Source: Pseudomonas sp. RIT409
Lineage (GTDB): Bacteria > Pseudomonadota > Gammaproteobacteria > Pseudomonadales > Pseudomonadaceae
Direction of reading: 5' to 3'
Assembly: GCF_003052515.2 (NCBI RefSeq)
Contig: NZ_QARE02000004.1
Span: forward strand, 248,001 to 312,000
DNA length: 64,000 bases
Within the stretch, counting starts at the first letter, position 1; each line of letters starts with the position of its first letter. The notes under the pieces are model-generated. The model was not told the DNA's origin, ran no database searches, and worked only from the letters and a program-made list of their open reading frames with translations. Positions 8,528 to 19,167 of this stretch are shown here, one piece after another. The position numbers were made by a program, and so were the translations under genes.

Positions 8528-9732
8528 AGCGTCACCGGTTGAACGCTCAGACGCGCTACTGGCCGCTCGCGTACGGGCCAGTTGAGGGCGGCCGCGATCA
8601 GACTAAGGGCTATCGAGACCTGCCAGATGATGTCGTAACTGCCTGTGTGGTCATACACCACCCCGCCCAGCCAACCGCCGAGGAAGGCCCCCAGTTGATG
8701 GAAAAGAAAGACGATCCCGCCCAGCATCGACAAATTGCGCACCCCAAACAACGTGGCCACGGTGCCATTGGTCAGCGGGACGGTCGATAGCCAGAGCAGG
8801 CCCATGGCAATCCCGAACAGGTAGGCCGTGGTTTGCGTCAAAGGCGCCCACAGGAACAGGACGATCACCACCGCGCGTAATAAATAGAGGCCGGTCAGCA
8901 GACGAGGTTTGGACATCCGCCCGCCCAGCCACCCCGCGATGTAGGTGCCAAAGACGTTGAACAGGCCGATCAGCGCCAGCACGGTGGTACCGACCGTGGC
9001 GGGCAGGTGTTGGTCGACCAGATAGGCGGGAAGGTGAACGCCGATGAACACCACCTGAAAACCGCAGACGAAAAAGCCGAATGCCAGCAACCAAAAGCCG
9101 GTATGGCTGCAGGCCTCCTTCAGCGCTTCGCGTAATGTCTGCTCGCCCACTGCGGCGGGGGCGGGTTTGTCCTTGAGCATGGCCACCAGCGGCAGGATGA
9201 AAGCCACCAGCAAGCCCAGCGCCACCAGCGCCATGGACCAGCCCAGCCAGCCAATCAGCCCGAGGGTGCCAGGCAGCATGGCGAACTGGCCAAAGGAGCC
9301 GGCTGCACTGGCCAGCCCCATGCCCATGCTGCGCTTCTCGGGAGGCAGCGCACGGCCGACGACGCCGAGGATGATCGAGAAAGTCGTGCCGGACAAACCG
9401 ATGCCAATCAACAAACCGGCGCTCAGCGACAATGAGGCGGGCGAATCGGCCATGCTCATCAGTGCCAACCCTACGGCATAGAGAATGCCGCCGATGAACA
9501 CCACTCGCGCCGCGCCGAAGCGGTCTGCCAGCGCGCCCGTGAACGGTTGCGCAAGGCCCCAGATCAGGTTCTGCAAGGCAATGGCGAACGCGAAGACTTC
9601 ACGCCCCCAGCCGAATTGCGCACTCATCGGTGGCAGAAAGAGCCCGAAACCGTGACGTGTCCCCAGCGACAGGGCCAGAATCAGCGCGCTGCCCAATAGA
9701 ACCCAGCCACTGGCACGCCAGACCGATGTCAT
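8524..9732 (-). CDS. Major facilitator superfamily transporter
   Basis: A 402-aa protein with about 12 transmembrane segments in two six-helix halves separated by a cytoplasmic loop near residues 190–210. The loop after helix 2 reads GALADRFGAARV, the standard MFS G-x-L-a-D-R motif, and the second half has the matching GWLGGRMSKPR. The N-terminus (LGTRHGFGLFLPPMSAQFGWGRE) resembles monocarboxylate/oxalate-formate-like porters, so an organic anion is a reasonable guess at substrate. It is followed, with overlap, by a 39-aa membrane peptide. Confidence 0.9.
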   Translation of the reverse strand: MTSVWRASGWVLLGSALILALSLGTRHGFGLFLPPMSAQFGWGREVFAFAIALQNLIWGLAQPFTGALADRFGAARVVFIGGILYAVGLALMSMADSPASLSLSAGLLIGIGLSGTTFSIILGVVGRALPPEKRSMGMGLASAAGSFGQFAMLPGTLGLIGWLGWSMALVALGLLVAFILPLVAMLKDKPAPAAVGEQTLREALKEACSHTGFWLLAFGFFVCGFQVVFIGVHLPAYLVDQHLPATVGTTVLALIGLFNVFGTYIAGWLGGRMSKPRLLTGLYLLRAVVIVLFLWAPLTQTTAYLFGIAMGLLWLSTVPLTNGTVATLFGVRNLSMLGGIVFLFHQLGAFLGGWLGGVVYDHTGSYDIIWQVSIALSLIAAALNWPVRERPVARLSVQPVTL

Positions 9733-9891
9733 TCCCGTCCTCCCGAGACCAAGGGCAACTCACTAGATGTATAGGCCCACAAAAGGCGTCAGCGAAGCTA
9801 CGCCCAAGGCGGAAGGGGTGTCAATCGACGGGGCGGAGATGAGCATGGGCGCTTCGCATTGGGCCCGCCTGGCGCGGCTCGGTCCAATGGA

Positions 9892-10623
9892 TCAGCTTAG
9901 CGCCAAGGTGACCAGCACCAAGACTTCCAGCAACTCCAGCAGCGCACCGGCTGTGTCCCCCGTGCTGCCCCCCAGGCGCTGAATCATCAGCCGGCGCAAT
10001 CCGAAAAAGCCGGCCGTGGCGACCAAGACGGCCAACCCCCCTGCGACACCCGCCACCGCGACGCAGCCGACCAGGGTGGCGATGAGGACCTTGGCGCCGA
10101 GCGGACGTGGCAAATGATCCGCCAGCGCCTGCCCCAATCCTCCAGAACGGACATAAGGCGTATTGAGGAACAACCCCAGCATCGCCGCCCGCCCAAGCAC
10201 CGGCGCGAGCAACAACCCTATCGACCGATGCGCGTCGATCAACGCCAGGATCGCCGTGAACTTCAACAGCAGCACCACCACCAGCGTCACCACTGCAACC
10301 GGGCCGCTGCGCGGGTCCTTCATGATCGCCAGGGTTCGCTCACGGTCACCGAACCCGCCTAGCCAGGCATCGGCGCTGTCCGCCAGGCCATCCAGGTGCA
10401 ATGCGCCACTGAGCAGCACCCAAGCGGACAACAGCAGGGCGGCATGCAGCAACAGCGGTGCCCCGGTCAATAACAGATTCAGTCCCATCAATATCAGGCC
10501 GAACAGGACACCCACCGCGGGATAGAACAACAGTGAGCGCCCCAACTGCTGGGGCGTCGGCATGCCAGGCAGGCGAATGGGCAGGCTGCTCAAAAACTGC
10601 AGGGCGATCCAGAACGGCAACAT
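9892..10623 (-). CDS. cobS: Adenosylcobinamide-GDP ribazoletransferase (cobalamin synthase)
   Basis: A 243-aa inner-membrane enzyme with five or six hydrophobic helices and the conserved acidic segment GALHLDGLADSADAWLGG. It joins adenosylcobinamide-GDP to alpha-ribazole (phosphate), the last assembly step of the nucleotide loop of cobalamin. It is the last gene of the cob operon; its ATG follows the stop of cobC directly with no gap. In P. aeruginosa nomenclature this gene is cobV. Confidence 0.95.
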   Translation of the reverse strand: MLPFWIALQFLSSLPIRLPGMPTPQQLGRSLLFYPAVGVLFGLILMGLNLLLTGAPLLLHAALLLSAWVLLSGALHLDGLADSADAWLGGFGDRERTLAIMKDPRSGPVAVVTLVVVLLLKFTAILALIDAHRSIGLLLAPVLGRAAMLGLFLNTPYVRSGGLGQALADHLPRPLGAKVLIATLVGCVAVAGVAGGLAVLVATAGFFGLRRLMIQRLGGSTGDTAGALLELLEVLVLVTLALS

Positions 10624-11196
10624 TCACACCTCCTTCAGTGTGCCCTGAGCGTCGACCTGAAGAGAAAAGCGCTCGCCGTGACTCACCACCACCTGCAATA
10701 ACTGCTCCCGCGGCACGCCGCGGGCCAACGCCAACAGCAAGCGCATGACACCTCCATGACAGATGAGCAGCACCCGTTCGCCCTGGTGCGCCGCGTAAAG
10801 CCGTTGGATAGCTTCGGTCACACGTTCGGAAAAAGCTTTTACCGGCTCGCCATTCGGCGGCGTGAAGGTGTAAGGATTTTCCCAAAAAAGGCCAAGACCT
10901 TCGGCGTCGGTGGCCATCAACTGGGCCGTGCTCAGCCCTTCCCAATCCCCGAAATGCAGCTCCTTTACATCCGCCTCCAGATGCAACGGCACACCGAGTT
11001 TTGCGGCCAGGTCCTCTGCGAAGCGCGCGCAGCGTTGCAGCGGCGAGCTGACGATCCGATCCCAATCGCGGCCCACACTCACGGCATCCTGCATTTGCTG
11101 CCAACCCAGCGGTGTCAGTGCGTCGTCCAGACTGCCCCGCAGCCCGCCACCGTGCTCGGTCTCACCATGACGCAACAGGTCCAGGTGCAGCGTCAT
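10624..11196 (-). CDS. cobC: Alpha-ribazole phosphatase (histidine phosphatase family)
   Basis: A 190-aa member of the histidine phosphatase superfamily. The N-terminal LLRHGETE contains the phosphoacceptor His10 in the RHG motif, and a second catalytic histidine lies in [13 protein letters not shown]. It removes phosphate from alpha-ribazole phosphate or adenosylcobalamin phosphate late in B12 assembly. The ATG overlaps the cobT stop by ATGA. Confidence 0.93.
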   Translation of the reverse strand: MTLHLDLLRHGETEHGGGLRGSLDDALTPLGWQQMQDAVSVGRDWDRIVSSPLQRCARFAEDLAAKLGVPLHLEADVKELHFGDWEGLSTAQLMATDAEGLGLFWENPYTFTPPNGEPVKAFSERVTEAIQRLYAAHQGERVLLICHGGVMRLLLALARGVPREQLLQVVVSHGERFSLQVDAQGTLKEV

Positions 11197-12245
11197 GCCG
11201 GTCGATCCGCCACGGCTGCCTCAGCGAAAGTTGCCATGCCGTTGTGCAGCTCACACGCCATGCGCAATAGAGGCGCTGCCAGCGCGGCCCCACTGCCCTC
11301 GCCCAATCGCAGGCCCAGTTCCAGCAGCGGCTCGGCTTGCAAGGCCTCCAGCACATGGCGATGCCCGGGCTCTGCGCCGCGATGACCGAAAACCAGGGCG
11401 TGCCGAGCTGTCGGATTCAACCGCACGGCCACCAATGCCGCGACCGAGCAAATGAAGCCGTCCACCAATGCTGCAACGCCTTCCTGTGCACAGGCCAGGT
11501 AAGCGCCGACCAGCGCAGCGATTTCGAACCCGCCGAGCGCACGCAGGCTGCCCAAGGCGTTGCCCGCTTCGGCGGCATGGACCTGCAGCGCTCGCTCGAT
11601 CACCTGCGCCTTATGCAGCACGCCTTCGCTGTCGAGCCCGGTACCAGGGCCTACCAGCGCCGAGGCCGGGCAGTTCAGCAATGAGCAGGCCACTGCGCTG
11701 GCGGACGTGGTGTTGCCGATGCCCATTTCGCCGCCGATGAACAGTTCGGCACCGGCGGCCTTGGCCCGCAACACACTGTCACGGCCGGCACTCAGGGCGC
11801 TCTCCAACTGGGTAGGGGTCAACGCTTCGCGCTGGACAAAATTGGCCGTTCCAGGCCCCAGGTTCAAGTGCAGTACCCCCGGCAGACTCACGCTGGAAAC
11901 CGTGCCCAGATCCACGACATCCAATTGCGCCGACAGATGCCGGGCCAGTACGCTGATCGCGGCGCCGCCCGTGATGAAGTTATGCAGCATCTGCCCGGTG
12001 ACTTCTTGCGGATAGGCCGAAACGCCTTCTGCGACCACACCGTGGTCCCCTGCAAAAATGCCGATCCATACGTGATCGACCTTGGGCTTTGCCCTGCCCT
12101 GAATGGCGGCCAGTTGCACGGCGAGGACTTCAAGTTGGCCCAATGACCCGGCGGGCTTGGTCAACTGCTGCTGTCGGGCCAACGCCTCCTCGCGAATGGC
12201 CTGATCGGGTTGGGGAGCGGGTACGAGCCACCAGGCTTTACTCAT
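11193..12245 (-). CDS. cobT: Nicotinate-nucleotide–dimethylbenzimidazole phosphoribosyltransferase
   Basis: A 350-aa enzyme that makes alpha-ribazole phosphate from dimethylbenzimidazole and nicotinate mononucleotide. Family segments seen are [10 protein letters not shown] near the N-terminus, [15 protein letters not shown] in the middle and LGEGSGAAL near the C-terminus, which carries the catalytic glutamate. The ATG at 12245 overlaps the cobU stop (ATGA); an upstream extension to 12332 would run into cobU. Named cobU in the P. aeruginosa scheme. Confidence 0.95.
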   Translation of the reverse strand: MSKAWWLVPAPQPDQAIREEALARQQQLTKPAGSLGQLEVLAVQLAAIQGRAKPKVDHVWIGIFAGDHGVVAEGVSAYPQEVTGQMLHNFITGGAAISVLARHLSAQLDVVDLGTVSSVSLPGVLHLNLGPGTANFVQREALTPTQLESALSAGRDSVLRAKAAGAELFIGGEMGIGNTTSASAVACSLLNCPASALVGPGTGLDSEGVLHKAQVIERALQVHAAEAGNALGSLRALGGFEIAALVGAYLACAQEGVAALVDGFICSVAALVAVRLNPTARHALVFGHRGAEPGHRHVLEALQAEPLLELGLRLGEGSGAALAAPLLRMACELHNGMATFAEAAVADRPA

Positions 12246-12766
12246 AGTGCGGATCCTTTCAAGGTCATGGGCAGCCCTGCGACAGTGAACACCACGCGCT
12301 GGCAACGTTCGGCCAGCGCCTGATGCAACCACCCGGCCTCATCGACGTAACGACGGGTCAGCTCACCAAGCGGCACCACGCCAAGCCCGGTTTCGTTGCT
12401 GACGAAAATGATGTGGCCCGGCAACGCGGCCAGGCCCTTCAGTAATGCGTCGCGCTCCTGCGCCAGTCGCTGCGGATCGTCCAGCATCAGCAGGTTGGTG
12501 AGCCACAGCGTCAGGCAGTCCACCAGCAGGCAACGCTCTGGTCTAGCGTTCTCCTTCAATACGCGGGCCAGTTCGAGCGGCTCCTCCACCAGCCCCCAGT
12601 TCGCGGGGCGGCGCTGACGGTGCAGCGCCACTCGTGCATTCATTTCACCGTCCAGCGGCTGGCTGGTAGCGATGTACACGACGTCAAGCCCGCTATCGAC
12701 GGCCAGTTTTTCCGCCAGTCGACTCTTGCCGGAACGTGCACCCCCGAGGATCAGCTCCTGCACCAT
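12242..12766 (-). CDS. cobU: Adenosylcobinamide kinase / guanylyltransferase
   Basis: A 174-aa bifunctional enzyme that phosphorylates adenosylcobinamide and then transfers GMP to it. The N-terminal P-loop [11 protein letters not shown] and the [10 protein letters not shown] segment are diagnostic. It overlaps cobQ by 16 nt and cobT by 4 nt. Named cobP in the Pseudomonas denitrificans scheme. Confidence 0.95.
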   Translation of the reverse strand: MVQELILGGARSGKSRLAEKLAVDSGLDVVYIATSQPLDGEMNARVALHRQRRPANWGLVEEPLELARVLKENARPERCLLVDCLTLWLTNLLMLDDPQRLAQERDALLKGLAALPGHIIFVSNETGLGVVPLGELTRRYVDEAGWLHQALAERCQRVVFTVAGLPMTLKGSAL

Positions 12767-14241
12767 GCCGCCTCCACACCGCAGAGTTCACGCAGCAATG
12801 TGCCATCCAGGTGCTTGTCCACCAGATCCGCCAGGCGCTCGATGTCACGCTCGCGCAGGCCGTGATAATCGACCGGCTGCACGTCCTGCAGGCCCGCCCA
12901 ACGTAACAAGGCGCTGCTGGACGCCGCGTGTTCGAACAGCCCATGCAGATAGGTTCCAAGCACCTGGCCATCGGCACTCATCGCGCCGTCGCAGCGGCCA
13001 TCGCTGAGTTGCACCAAGGGGGCCTCCAGCGCTGGCCCCTGTGTCACGCCCGCGTGAATCTCGTAACCCACGACGTCCGCTCCCTCGAGGAGCAAACGCC
13101 CCTTGACGTTGCATAGCTGCTTTTCCTTTTCCAGCACGGTACTGAGGGCCAGCAACCCCAGCCCGGGGCTCGATCCGGCCGGGCCCTCCAACCCCAACGG
13201 ATCGTGCAGGTGTTCACCCAGCATTTGCAGCCCGCCGCAGATGCCCAATACTTTGCCGCCATAACGCAGGTGGCGTTGAATGGCGGTGTCCCAGCCGTTA
13301 AGGCGCAGATAGGTCAGGTCGCTGCGCACGCTCTTGGAGCCCGGCAGGATGATCAGGTCGGCGGCGGGAATGGGCTGGCCGGGGCCAACGAACTGCAGGT
13401 TCACCTGCGGATGCAGGCGCAACGGGTCGAAATCAGTGTGGTTGCTGATGCGCGGAAGGACCGGCACCACGACATTGAGCACACGTTCGGCCTTGTCGAT
13501 CTGGCGTCGATCGAGGCCATCCTCAGCCTCCAGATGCAAATCCATGACATAAGGCAACACGCCTACCACCGGTTTGCCGGTGCGCGCTTCCAGCCAATCG
13601 AGGCCCGGTTGCAGCAAGGCGATGTCCCCTCGAAAACGGTTGATGACGAAACCCTTGACCCGAGCCTGCTCGCTCGGCGACAGCAATTCCAGCGTGCCCA
13701 CCAAATGCGCGAAAACACCGCCGCGGTTGATGTCGGCCACCAGCAACACCGGGCAATCGACGGCTTCGGCGAAACCCATGTTGGCAATGTCGCCTGCGCG
13801 CAGGTTGATTTCCGCTGGCGACCCGGCGCCTTCCACCATCACCACCGCGCCGGTTTCGCTCAAGCGCCGATGTGAAGCGAGCACCGCCTGCATCGCGATG
13901 ACCTTGTAATCGTGATACGCCACCGCGTTCATGGTGGTGACGGCGCGACCGTGGATGATCACCTGCGCGCCAGTGTCGCTGTTGGGTTTGAGCAGCACCG
14001 GGTTCATGTCGGTGTGAGGTTCCAGGCCACAGGCCTGGGCCTGGACGGCTTGCGCGCGGCCGATTTCGCCGCCGTCGGCGGTGACGGCACTGTTGAGTGC
14101 CATGTTTTGCGGCTTGAAGGGCACGGTCCGAACGCCTTGACGGGTCAACCAGCGGCACAACGCGGTCACCAGCGTGCTCTTTCCAGCGTCCGATGTGGTG
14201 CCTTGCACCATCAACGTTCGCCCAGTGCGGGAAATAGTCAT
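12751..14241 (-). CDS. cobQ: Cobyric acid synthase (amidotransferase)
   Basis: A 496-aa ATP-dependent amidotransferase that amidates four carboxylates of adenosylcobyrinic acid a,c-diamide. The N-terminal synthetase domain has a P-loop variant ([12 protein letters not shown]). The C-terminal class-I-like glutaminase domain has the nucleophile cysteine in [11 protein letters not shown] and a histidine in TYLHGLFEH. The ATG at 14241 overlaps the cobD stop (ATGA); an upstream frame to 14289 lies inside cobD. Confidence 0.95.
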   Translation of the reverse strand: MTISRTGRTLMVQGTTSDAGKSTLVTALCRWLTRQGVRTVPFKPQNMALNSAVTADGGEIGRAQAVQAQACGLEPHTDMNPVLLKPNSDTGAQVIIHGRAVTTMNAVAYHDYKVIAMQAVLASHRRLSETGAVVMVEGAGSPAEINLRAGDIANMGFAEAVDCPVLLVADINRGGVFAHLVGTLELLSPSEQARVKGFVINRFRGDIALLQPGLDWLEARTGKPVVGVLPYVMDLHLEAEDGLDRRQIDKAERVLNVVVPVLPRISNHTDFDPLRLHPQVNLQFVGPGQPIPAADLIILPGSKSVRSDLTYLRLNGWDTAIQRHLRYGGKVLGICGGLQMLGEHLHDPLGLEGPAGSSPGLGLLALSTVLEKEKQLCNVKGRLLLEGADVVGYEIHAGVTQGPALEAPLVQLSDGRCDGAMSADGQVLGTYLHGLFEHAASSSALLRWAGLQDVQPVDYHGLRERDIERLADLVDKHLDGTLLRELCGVEAAWCRS

Positions 14242-15242
14242 GCACGCTCCTGGGTAAATTCGCACAGCGCTTGTTCCAGGCGTGTCCAATCGGACTCGTC
14301 CCGCGGCAGACCGAATCGCAGGCTGCTGTTGTGCGGGCCATCATTCAAGAAAATGCGCAAGAGAATGCCCCGCTGGGCACAGAACTCATAGAGCTCGGTC
14401 GCCCGTGCAGTAACCAGCCATTGGAACAGTGCGCACCCCCCTTGAGGCGCCCAGCCAAAGTGCGTCAGCAGCGCCACCAGCCGTCGGGAAGCGAACTCGG
14501 TGCGCTCGCGCTGCACACGATGCCCGTCGAGGTCCTCAAGGCATGCCTGCCCCAGCACCCTCGCAGGGCCACTGACCGACCAGGGCCCGATCTGCCGGGC
14601 GAGTGTTTTGAGAAAGCGCGATTCGGCGAGCACGAACCCCAGACGAACACCGGCCAGCCCGAAGAACTTGCCGAACGAACGTAGGACGATCAAGCCCGGA
14701 CGCTGCGTCTCTGCCGCCAGGCTCAGCCCCGGCGTGTTATCGATGAAGGCTTCGTCGACCACCAGCCACCCACCGCGCTGTGCCAGACGCGCGTGCCACT
14801 CCAGCAGACGCGCCGGGGGCACGCTCAGGCCAGTGGGGTTGTTGGGGTTCACCACCACCAGCACGTCAAGGACGTCGATGAAGCGGTCGACCTCGTGCTC
14901 CAGCACTTCACGCACCAGAAATCCGGTGCTGCGCCACGCCTCGGCGTGTTCGGCATAGCACGGCGAGAGAACGCCAACCTTGCCTGCCTGACGCAGACGC
15001 GGCAGCGCCTGGATCGCGGCTTGGGAGCCGGCCACGGGCAGCACGTCAGGTGCGCCATAATAAGCGCGAGCCGCGTCTTCCAGACCGTCCTCGGTTTCCG
15101 GCAAACGCGCCCACGCCGCGGCCGGAATCGGCGGAATCGGCCATGACCATGGGGAGATGCCACTGGACAGATCGAGCCAGTCCGCTTGATCGATCCCGTA
15201 CTTCGCGACTGCGCCGCGCAAGCGCCCACCGTGCTCAAGCAT
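14238..15242 (-). CDS. cobD: L-threonine-O-3-phosphate decarboxylase
   Basis: A 334-aa fold-type-I PLP enzyme related to histidinol-phosphate aminotransferase. The PLP lysine lies in [17 protein letters not shown], with upstream VVNPNNPTG and LVVDEAFID segments. It makes (R)-1-amino-2-propanol phosphate, the linker of the B12 nucleotide loop. It overlaps cbiB by 8 nt, which fixes the start at 15242. The same gene is called cobC in the P. aeruginosa/P. denitrificans naming. Confidence 0.93.
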   Translation of the reverse strand: MLEHGGRLRGAVAKYGIDQADWLDLSSGISPWSWPIPPIPAAAWARLPETEDGLEDAARAYYGAPDVLPVAGSQAAIQALPRLRQAGKVGVLSPCYAEHAEAWRSTGFLVREVLEHEVDRFIDVLDVLVVVNPNNPTGLSVPPARLLEWHARLAQRGGWLVVDEAFIDNTPGLSLAAETQRPGLIVLRSFGKFFGLAGVRLGFVLAESRFLKTLARQIGPWSVSGPARVLGQACLEDLDGHRVQRERTEFASRRLVALLTHFGWAPQGGCALFQWLVTARATELYEFCAQRGILLRIFLNDGPHNSSLRFGLPRDESDWTRLEQALCEFTQERA

Positions 15243-16143
15243 AGAATTCAGCTCCCAGACACAGCACCAGTAACCACAACCAGACCCCACGTTGGACCAG
15301 GCTCCAGCCACGATCGATGGCATCCGCATCGGCGGCAGCGCCTTCGCCCAATGTTGGCCGCTGATGCAGCTCGCCATGATAAATCGCAGCCCCTCCCAAT
15401 TCGACGCCCAATGCACCGGCCCCCGCCGCCATCACCGGACCGGCATTGGGGCTGTCCCATTTTGGCGCCTGAGCGCGCCAGCAGCGCAGCGCCAGACGGG
15501 TCTTGCCCAACAACGCGTAAGTCAGGGCCACCAAGCGCGCGGGAAGGTAGTTGAGGAGGTCGTCGATTTTTGCCGCCGCCCAGCCAAACCGTTCGAAGCG
15601 CTCGTTGCGATAGCCCCACATGGCATCCAGGGTATTGCTCAACCGGTACAGGACCACCCCAGGCGCACCGAGCACCGCGAACCAGAAGATCGCCGCGAAC
15701 ACCGCATCACTGCCATTTTCCAATACCGACTCAGTGGCTGCGCGGGCCACTTCGGTGGCGTCCAACTCTGACGTCTGACGGCTGACCAGGTAACCCACGC
15801 GTTGGCGGGCCGCTTCGATGTCGTCGCCTCGCAGCGCCTGTGCCACGGGTTCGACATGTTCGCCGAGGCTACGCAGGCCAAGGGCGCAGTACAATGCCGC
15901 CACCTCGACCAGCCAGCCAACGTACGGCAGCGCGCTGAGCAGCGTCGCCAAGAGGGTGAATGGCACAACCGCTAGAACCCAGGCGGTGACGCCGTGGCTG
16001 CGCCAACCACGACCGCCGGAATTGAAGCGTTGCTCGAGGCGCTCGGCGTATCGACCAAACGCAACCAGCGGGTGATTGCGTTTCGGCTCGCCCAGCAACG
16101 CGTCCAGTGCCACCCCGGCGACACTCAACAGGGCCACGCTCAT
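15235..16143 (-). CDS. cbiB: Adenosylcobinamide-phosphate synthase
   Basis: A 302-aa membrane enzyme that attaches aminopropanol (phosphate) to adenosylcobyric acid. Recognisable family segments are [17 protein letters not shown] near the N-terminus, [28 protein letters not shown] in the middle, and the [23 protein letters not shown] region. Several hydrophobic helices support membrane location. The ATG overlaps the bluB stop (ATGA). Confidence 0.95.
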   Translation of the reverse strand: MSVALLSVAGVALDALLGEPKRNHPLVAFGRYAERLEQRFNSGGRGWRSHGVTAWVLAVVPFTLLATLLSALPYVGWLVEVAALYCALGLRSLGEHVEPVAQALRGDDIEAARQRVGYLVSRQTSELDATEVARAATESVLENGSDAVFAAIFWFAVLGAPGVVLYRLSNTLDAMWGYRNERFERFGWAAAKIDDLLNYLPARLVALTYALLGKTRLALRCWRAQAPKWDSPNAGPVMAAGAGALGVELGGAAIYHGELHQRPTLGEGAAADADAIDRGWSLVQRGVWLWLLVLCLGAEFYA

Positions 16144-16790
16144 GACTTCACCCCCCAGGTGTTATCAAAAACCAATTCCTGCAGCGGACGCGCTTGCGCC
16201 CAGCCTTCCAATACCAGCATAGGCGCCGGGTAAAACGCCTCGACCGGCCCCAGACAGAGAATGGCCAACGGTTTCGATCCGGTCGGCATGTGCAACAGGT
16301 CGGCCAGCGCCGCCGGGTCAAACAACGATACCCAGCCCATGCCCAGCCCTTCGGCGCGAGCCGCCAGCCACAGGTTCTGGATGGCGCAGGACAGCGAAGC
16401 CATGTCCATTTCCGGCAAGGTACGACGGCCGAAAATGTGCTTCTCGCGGTCGTCCATCAGGGCTGCGACGAGCACTTCGGCGCAGTCGTTGATGCCCTCG
16501 ACCTTGAGCTTCATGAAATCATCGGAACGTTCGCCCAGCGCTTCCGCCGTGCGCAGCCGTTCCTCTTCGACGAGTGCTTGAATCTGCCCACGCAACGCGC
16601 GATCACTGATGCGGATAAAACGCCAAGGCTGCATCAGGCCGACACTGGGCGCGTGGTGGGCCGCTTCAAGCAAGCGGGCCAACAGCGCCGGCGCGACCTC
16701 GCCGCCGCTGAAGTGACGCATGTCGCGACGCTCGGCGATGGCCCGGTAGACCGCCGCGCGCTCCTGCTCGCTGAAAGCCGGGTCAGTCAT
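16140..16790 (-). CDS. bluB: 5,6-dimethylbenzimidazole synthase BluB
   Basis: A 216-aa nitroreductase-fold flavoprotein that fragments reduced FMN with O2 to give dimethylbenzimidazole, the lower ligand of B12. Family features are [11 protein letters not shown] at the N-terminus, [13 protein letters not shown] and the C-terminal [13 protein letters not shown]. The start at 16790 has a GAGGG site; an alternative ATG at 16826 would add 12 residues and overlap the cobB stop as ATGA. An oxygen-requiring BluB agrees with an aerobic life style. Confidence 0.92.
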   Translation of the reverse strand: MTDPAFSEQERAAVYRAIAERRDMRHFSGGEVAPALLARLLEAAHHAPSVGLMQPWRFIRISDRALRGQIQALVEEERLRTAEALGERSDDFMKLKVEGINDCAEVLVAALMDDREKHIFGRRTLPEMDMASLSCAIQNLWLAARAEGLGMGWVSLFDPAALADLLHMPTGSKPLAILCLGPVEAFYPAPMLVLEGWAQARPLQELVFDNTWGVKS

Positions 16791-16822
16791 GGCGCCCTCA
16801 AGCGGGCGTGGTGGATGGACCG

Positions 16823-18118
16823 TCATGGCAAGAACAGCGCCGCCATCGCCTGTGGGTTGGAAGGGAAATAGAAATGCACGTACGACGCGGTCATCCGTCC
16901 ATCGCGGTACACCGCTTCCGCGCCGCGCCCACCATTGGGGCTGATGCCACGGGCGATCGGCACCTGCTCGGTGCTGGTCAGCGAGTGGTGATAGGTGTGC
17001 CCGCGCAATACGCCTTCCGGTAGCTCTACCGACTGCAGCGCCAAGGCTGCAAGACGCTTTTGCATCACCGCCTCGCCATCGAGCAAGCCGACGAGTTCGG
17101 CACGCAGCCCTTGCACGTCGGTCAGTGCGTTGAGCAGATACAACATGCCACCGCACTCGGCCAACAACGGTTTGCCCGCAGCATGATGGGCACGAATGGC
17201 CTGAAGCATCGGCCGGTTCTGCCCCAATGCAAGATGGTGCAGTTCGGGGTAGCCCCCAGGCAGGTACAGGCTGTCGGCCTCCGGCAACTGCGAATCATGG
17301 ATCGGCGAGAAAAACGACAATTCGGCGCCCATTGCCCGCAGCAGATCGAGGCTGGCACCGTAAATGAACGCAAAGGCCTCGTCACGGGCGACGGCGATCC
17401 GCACGCCCGTCAACAACGGCGCTGCCGCGACGAACTCAGGGGCATCGAAAGTGACGGCGGGCGGCAGGGTTGCATCACAGGTTTCGGCCAGTGCTGCTGC
17501 AGCAGCATCCAGCCGCATGTCCAGATCGTTGAGTTCGCTGGCTTGAACCAGCCCGAGATGACGACTCGGCAGCTCAATCGCGGTCTCGCGAGACAGCGCC
17601 CCGTACCAGCGCAGCCCTTCGGTCAGGCTGCCTTCGAGCAACTGAGCATGACGCACCGTGCCGACGCGGTTGGCCAGCACGCCTGCGAATGGCAGGTCCG
17701 GTTGATAGCGCGCCAGCCCCAATGCCAGTGCACCGAAGGTTTGAGCCATGGCCGTGCCGTCGATGACCGCCAGCACCGGCACGCCGAAACGCCTGGCCAG
17801 ATCGGCACTGGAGGGCGTGCCGTCAAAAAGCCCCATCACGCCCTCGATCAGAATCAGATCCGCTTCGGCGGCAGCTTCCCACAGCAAACGGCGGCTCTCG
17901 GCTTCGCCCACCATCCACATGTCCAGTTGATACACGGGATGACCGCTGGCGCGTTCGAGAATCATCGGATCGAGAAAGTCCGGCCCGCACTTGAACACGC
18001 GCACGTCGCGGCCCTGGTTGCGATGAAGGCGAGCGAGCGCTGCGGTGACGGTGGTCTTGCCCTGGCCAGAAGCGGGTGCGGCGATCAGAACAGCGGGGCA
18101 CTGACGGGGCTCTGTCAC
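16823..18118 (-). CDS. cobB: Cobyrinic acid a,c-diamide synthase
   Basis: A 431-aa glutamine-dependent amidotransferase that amidates the a and c side chains of (hydrogeno)byrinic acid. The N-terminal synthetase domain carries the P-loop APASGQGKTTV, and the C-terminal glutaminase domain has the cysteine in LAECGGMLYLL. The GTG at 18118 forms a GTGA overlap with the cobO stop; the preceding GTG at 18121 is equally in frame. This is a corrinoid enzyme and must not be confused with the sirtuin also called CobB, which lies separately at 20672. Confidence 0.93.
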   Translation of the reverse strand: MTEPRQCPAVLIAAPASGQGKTTVTAALARLHRNQGRDVRVFKCGPDFLDPMILERASGHPVYQLDMWMVGEAESRRLLWEAAAEADLILIEGVMGLFDGTPSSADLARRFGVPVLAVIDGTAMAQTFGALALGLARYQPDLPFAGVLANRVGTVRHAQLLEGSLTEGLRWYGALSRETAIELPSRHLGLVQASELNDLDMRLDAAAAALAETCDATLPPAVTFDAPEFVAAAPLLTGVRIAVARDEAFAFIYGASLDLLRAMGAELSFFSPIHDSQLPEADSLYLPGGYPELHHLALGQNRPMLQAIRAHHAAGKPLLAECGGMLYLLNALTDVQGLRAELVGLLDGEAVMQKRLAALALQSVELPEGVLRGHTYHHSLTSTEQVPIARGISPNGGRGAEAVYRDGRMTASYVHFYFPSNPQAMAALFLP

Positions 18119-18726
18119 CACTCGATACCCTTCTGCGCCTTGATTCCGGCCTGGAAGGCATGCTTCATCACGCCGATCTCGGACACGGTGTCGGACAGAT
18201 CGATCAGCTCCTGCTTGGCACCTCGGCCCGTGATGATCACGTGCTGCATGGGCGGACGGGCCTGCACGTCACTGAGTACCTGGTCCAGTTCGAGGTAGCC
18301 GTGTTTGAGGGCAATGTTCAATTCGTCGAGAATCACCAGGCCGATCGCGGGGTCCCGCAGCAGCGTCTGGCTCACCGCCCAGGCGGCCTGCGCAGCGGCG
18401 ATATCACGCTGGCGATCCTGCGTTTCCCAGGTGAAGCCTTCGCCCATGACGTGGTAGTGCACTTGTTCGGGAAAGCGGCGGAAGAACAGCTCTTCCCCGG
18501 TGGCGTTGCGACCCTTGATGAATTGCACGACCCCGCATTGCATCCCGTGGCCCATGGCACGCGCCAGCATGCCGAACGCCGAGCTGCTCTTGCCTTTGCC
18601 GTTACCGGTCAGTACCAGTACCAGGCCACACTCATTGGGCGCACTGGCAATGCGTTCGTCCATCACCGCCTTTTTGCGCTGCATGCGCGCCAGGTGGCGT
18701 TCGTCACGTTCGGGGGATTCGCTCAT
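18115..18726 (-). CDS. cobO: Cob(I)yrinic acid a,c-diamide adenosyltransferase
   Basis: A 203-aa CobA/CobO/BtuR-type ATP:corrinoid adenosyltransferase, first gene of the operon. The P-loop TGNGKGKSSSAFGML is at about residue 40; DPAIGLVILDELNIAL is the conserved acidic strand. It adds the 5'-deoxyadenosyl group to Co(I) corrinoids. It lies about 120 nt downstream of the cobalamin riboswitch, so expression of the whole operon should fall when B12 is plentiful. Confidence 0.95.
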   Translation of the reverse strand: MSESPERDERHLARMQRKKAVMDERIASAPNECGLVLVLTGNGKGKSSSAFGMLARAMGHGMQCGVVQFIKGRNATGEELFFRRFPEQVHYHVMGEGFTWETQDRQRDIAAAQAAWAVSQTLLRDPAIGLVILDELNIALKHGYLELDQVLSDVQARPPMQHVIITGRGAKQELIDLSDTVSEIGVMKHAFQAGIKAQKGIEW

Positions 18727-18847
18727 CTCAGCTCTCCGCTTGAGGGCAGGTGTGGCAAACGGAGAACACGCGCAATGACTGACGGCAGGCATCGAAACGA
18801 ATCGAGCCTGCGCAGAGCATCGCCCTCCGTGATGCTGTGGAATGGAT

Positions 18848-19015
18848 CAGGCCGGTCTCCGGACTCATGAAAAACCACGCGCCTTCCCATGTCCTTCGGA
18901 CACAGTGGCATTGTGCGGGCCTTGGCTCATTTACCGTTGCGGAGGCAGTGCCGGGATGGATCGCAGAGCGTTCGCACCGGCTTCCCTGTTTCACCCGTGT
19001 TCTCGGGCACCTGAA
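18848..19015 (-). promoter_or_regulatory. Cobalamin riboswitch
   Basis: Read on the minus strand, the region contains in order TTTCAGGTGCCCGAG, GGGTGAAACAGGGAAGCCGGTGCG, the B12-box-like GGCACTGCCTCCGCAACGGTAA and the closing GAGTCCGGAGACCGGCC. These are the conserved blocks of the AdoCbl-binding riboswitch in the right order and spacing. It sits directly upstream of cobO and should repress the ten-gene cob operon on binding adenosylcobalamin. No T-rich terminator follows, so control of translation initiation is more likely. Confidence 0.95.
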
Positions 19016-19167
19016 ACAATCGGCGAAGGTTAGAGGGTTGACTACGGAGCGTCAATCAAAGCGTCGTGCGTCTGTCGCTGAAAGCCGCTGGCTTGGGCAT
19101 CCCCTGTCGGCACCAGGCCGGCCTGCTGCTGGCGCAACAGCAAACCGACACAGAGCACTTGAGCAGG

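Noticed and set aside
16823..18118. Reading the cobB gene as a sirtuin because of the shared name CobB
   Set aside because: It has a P-loop synthetase and a glutaminase domain. The sirtuin is the separate gene at 20672.
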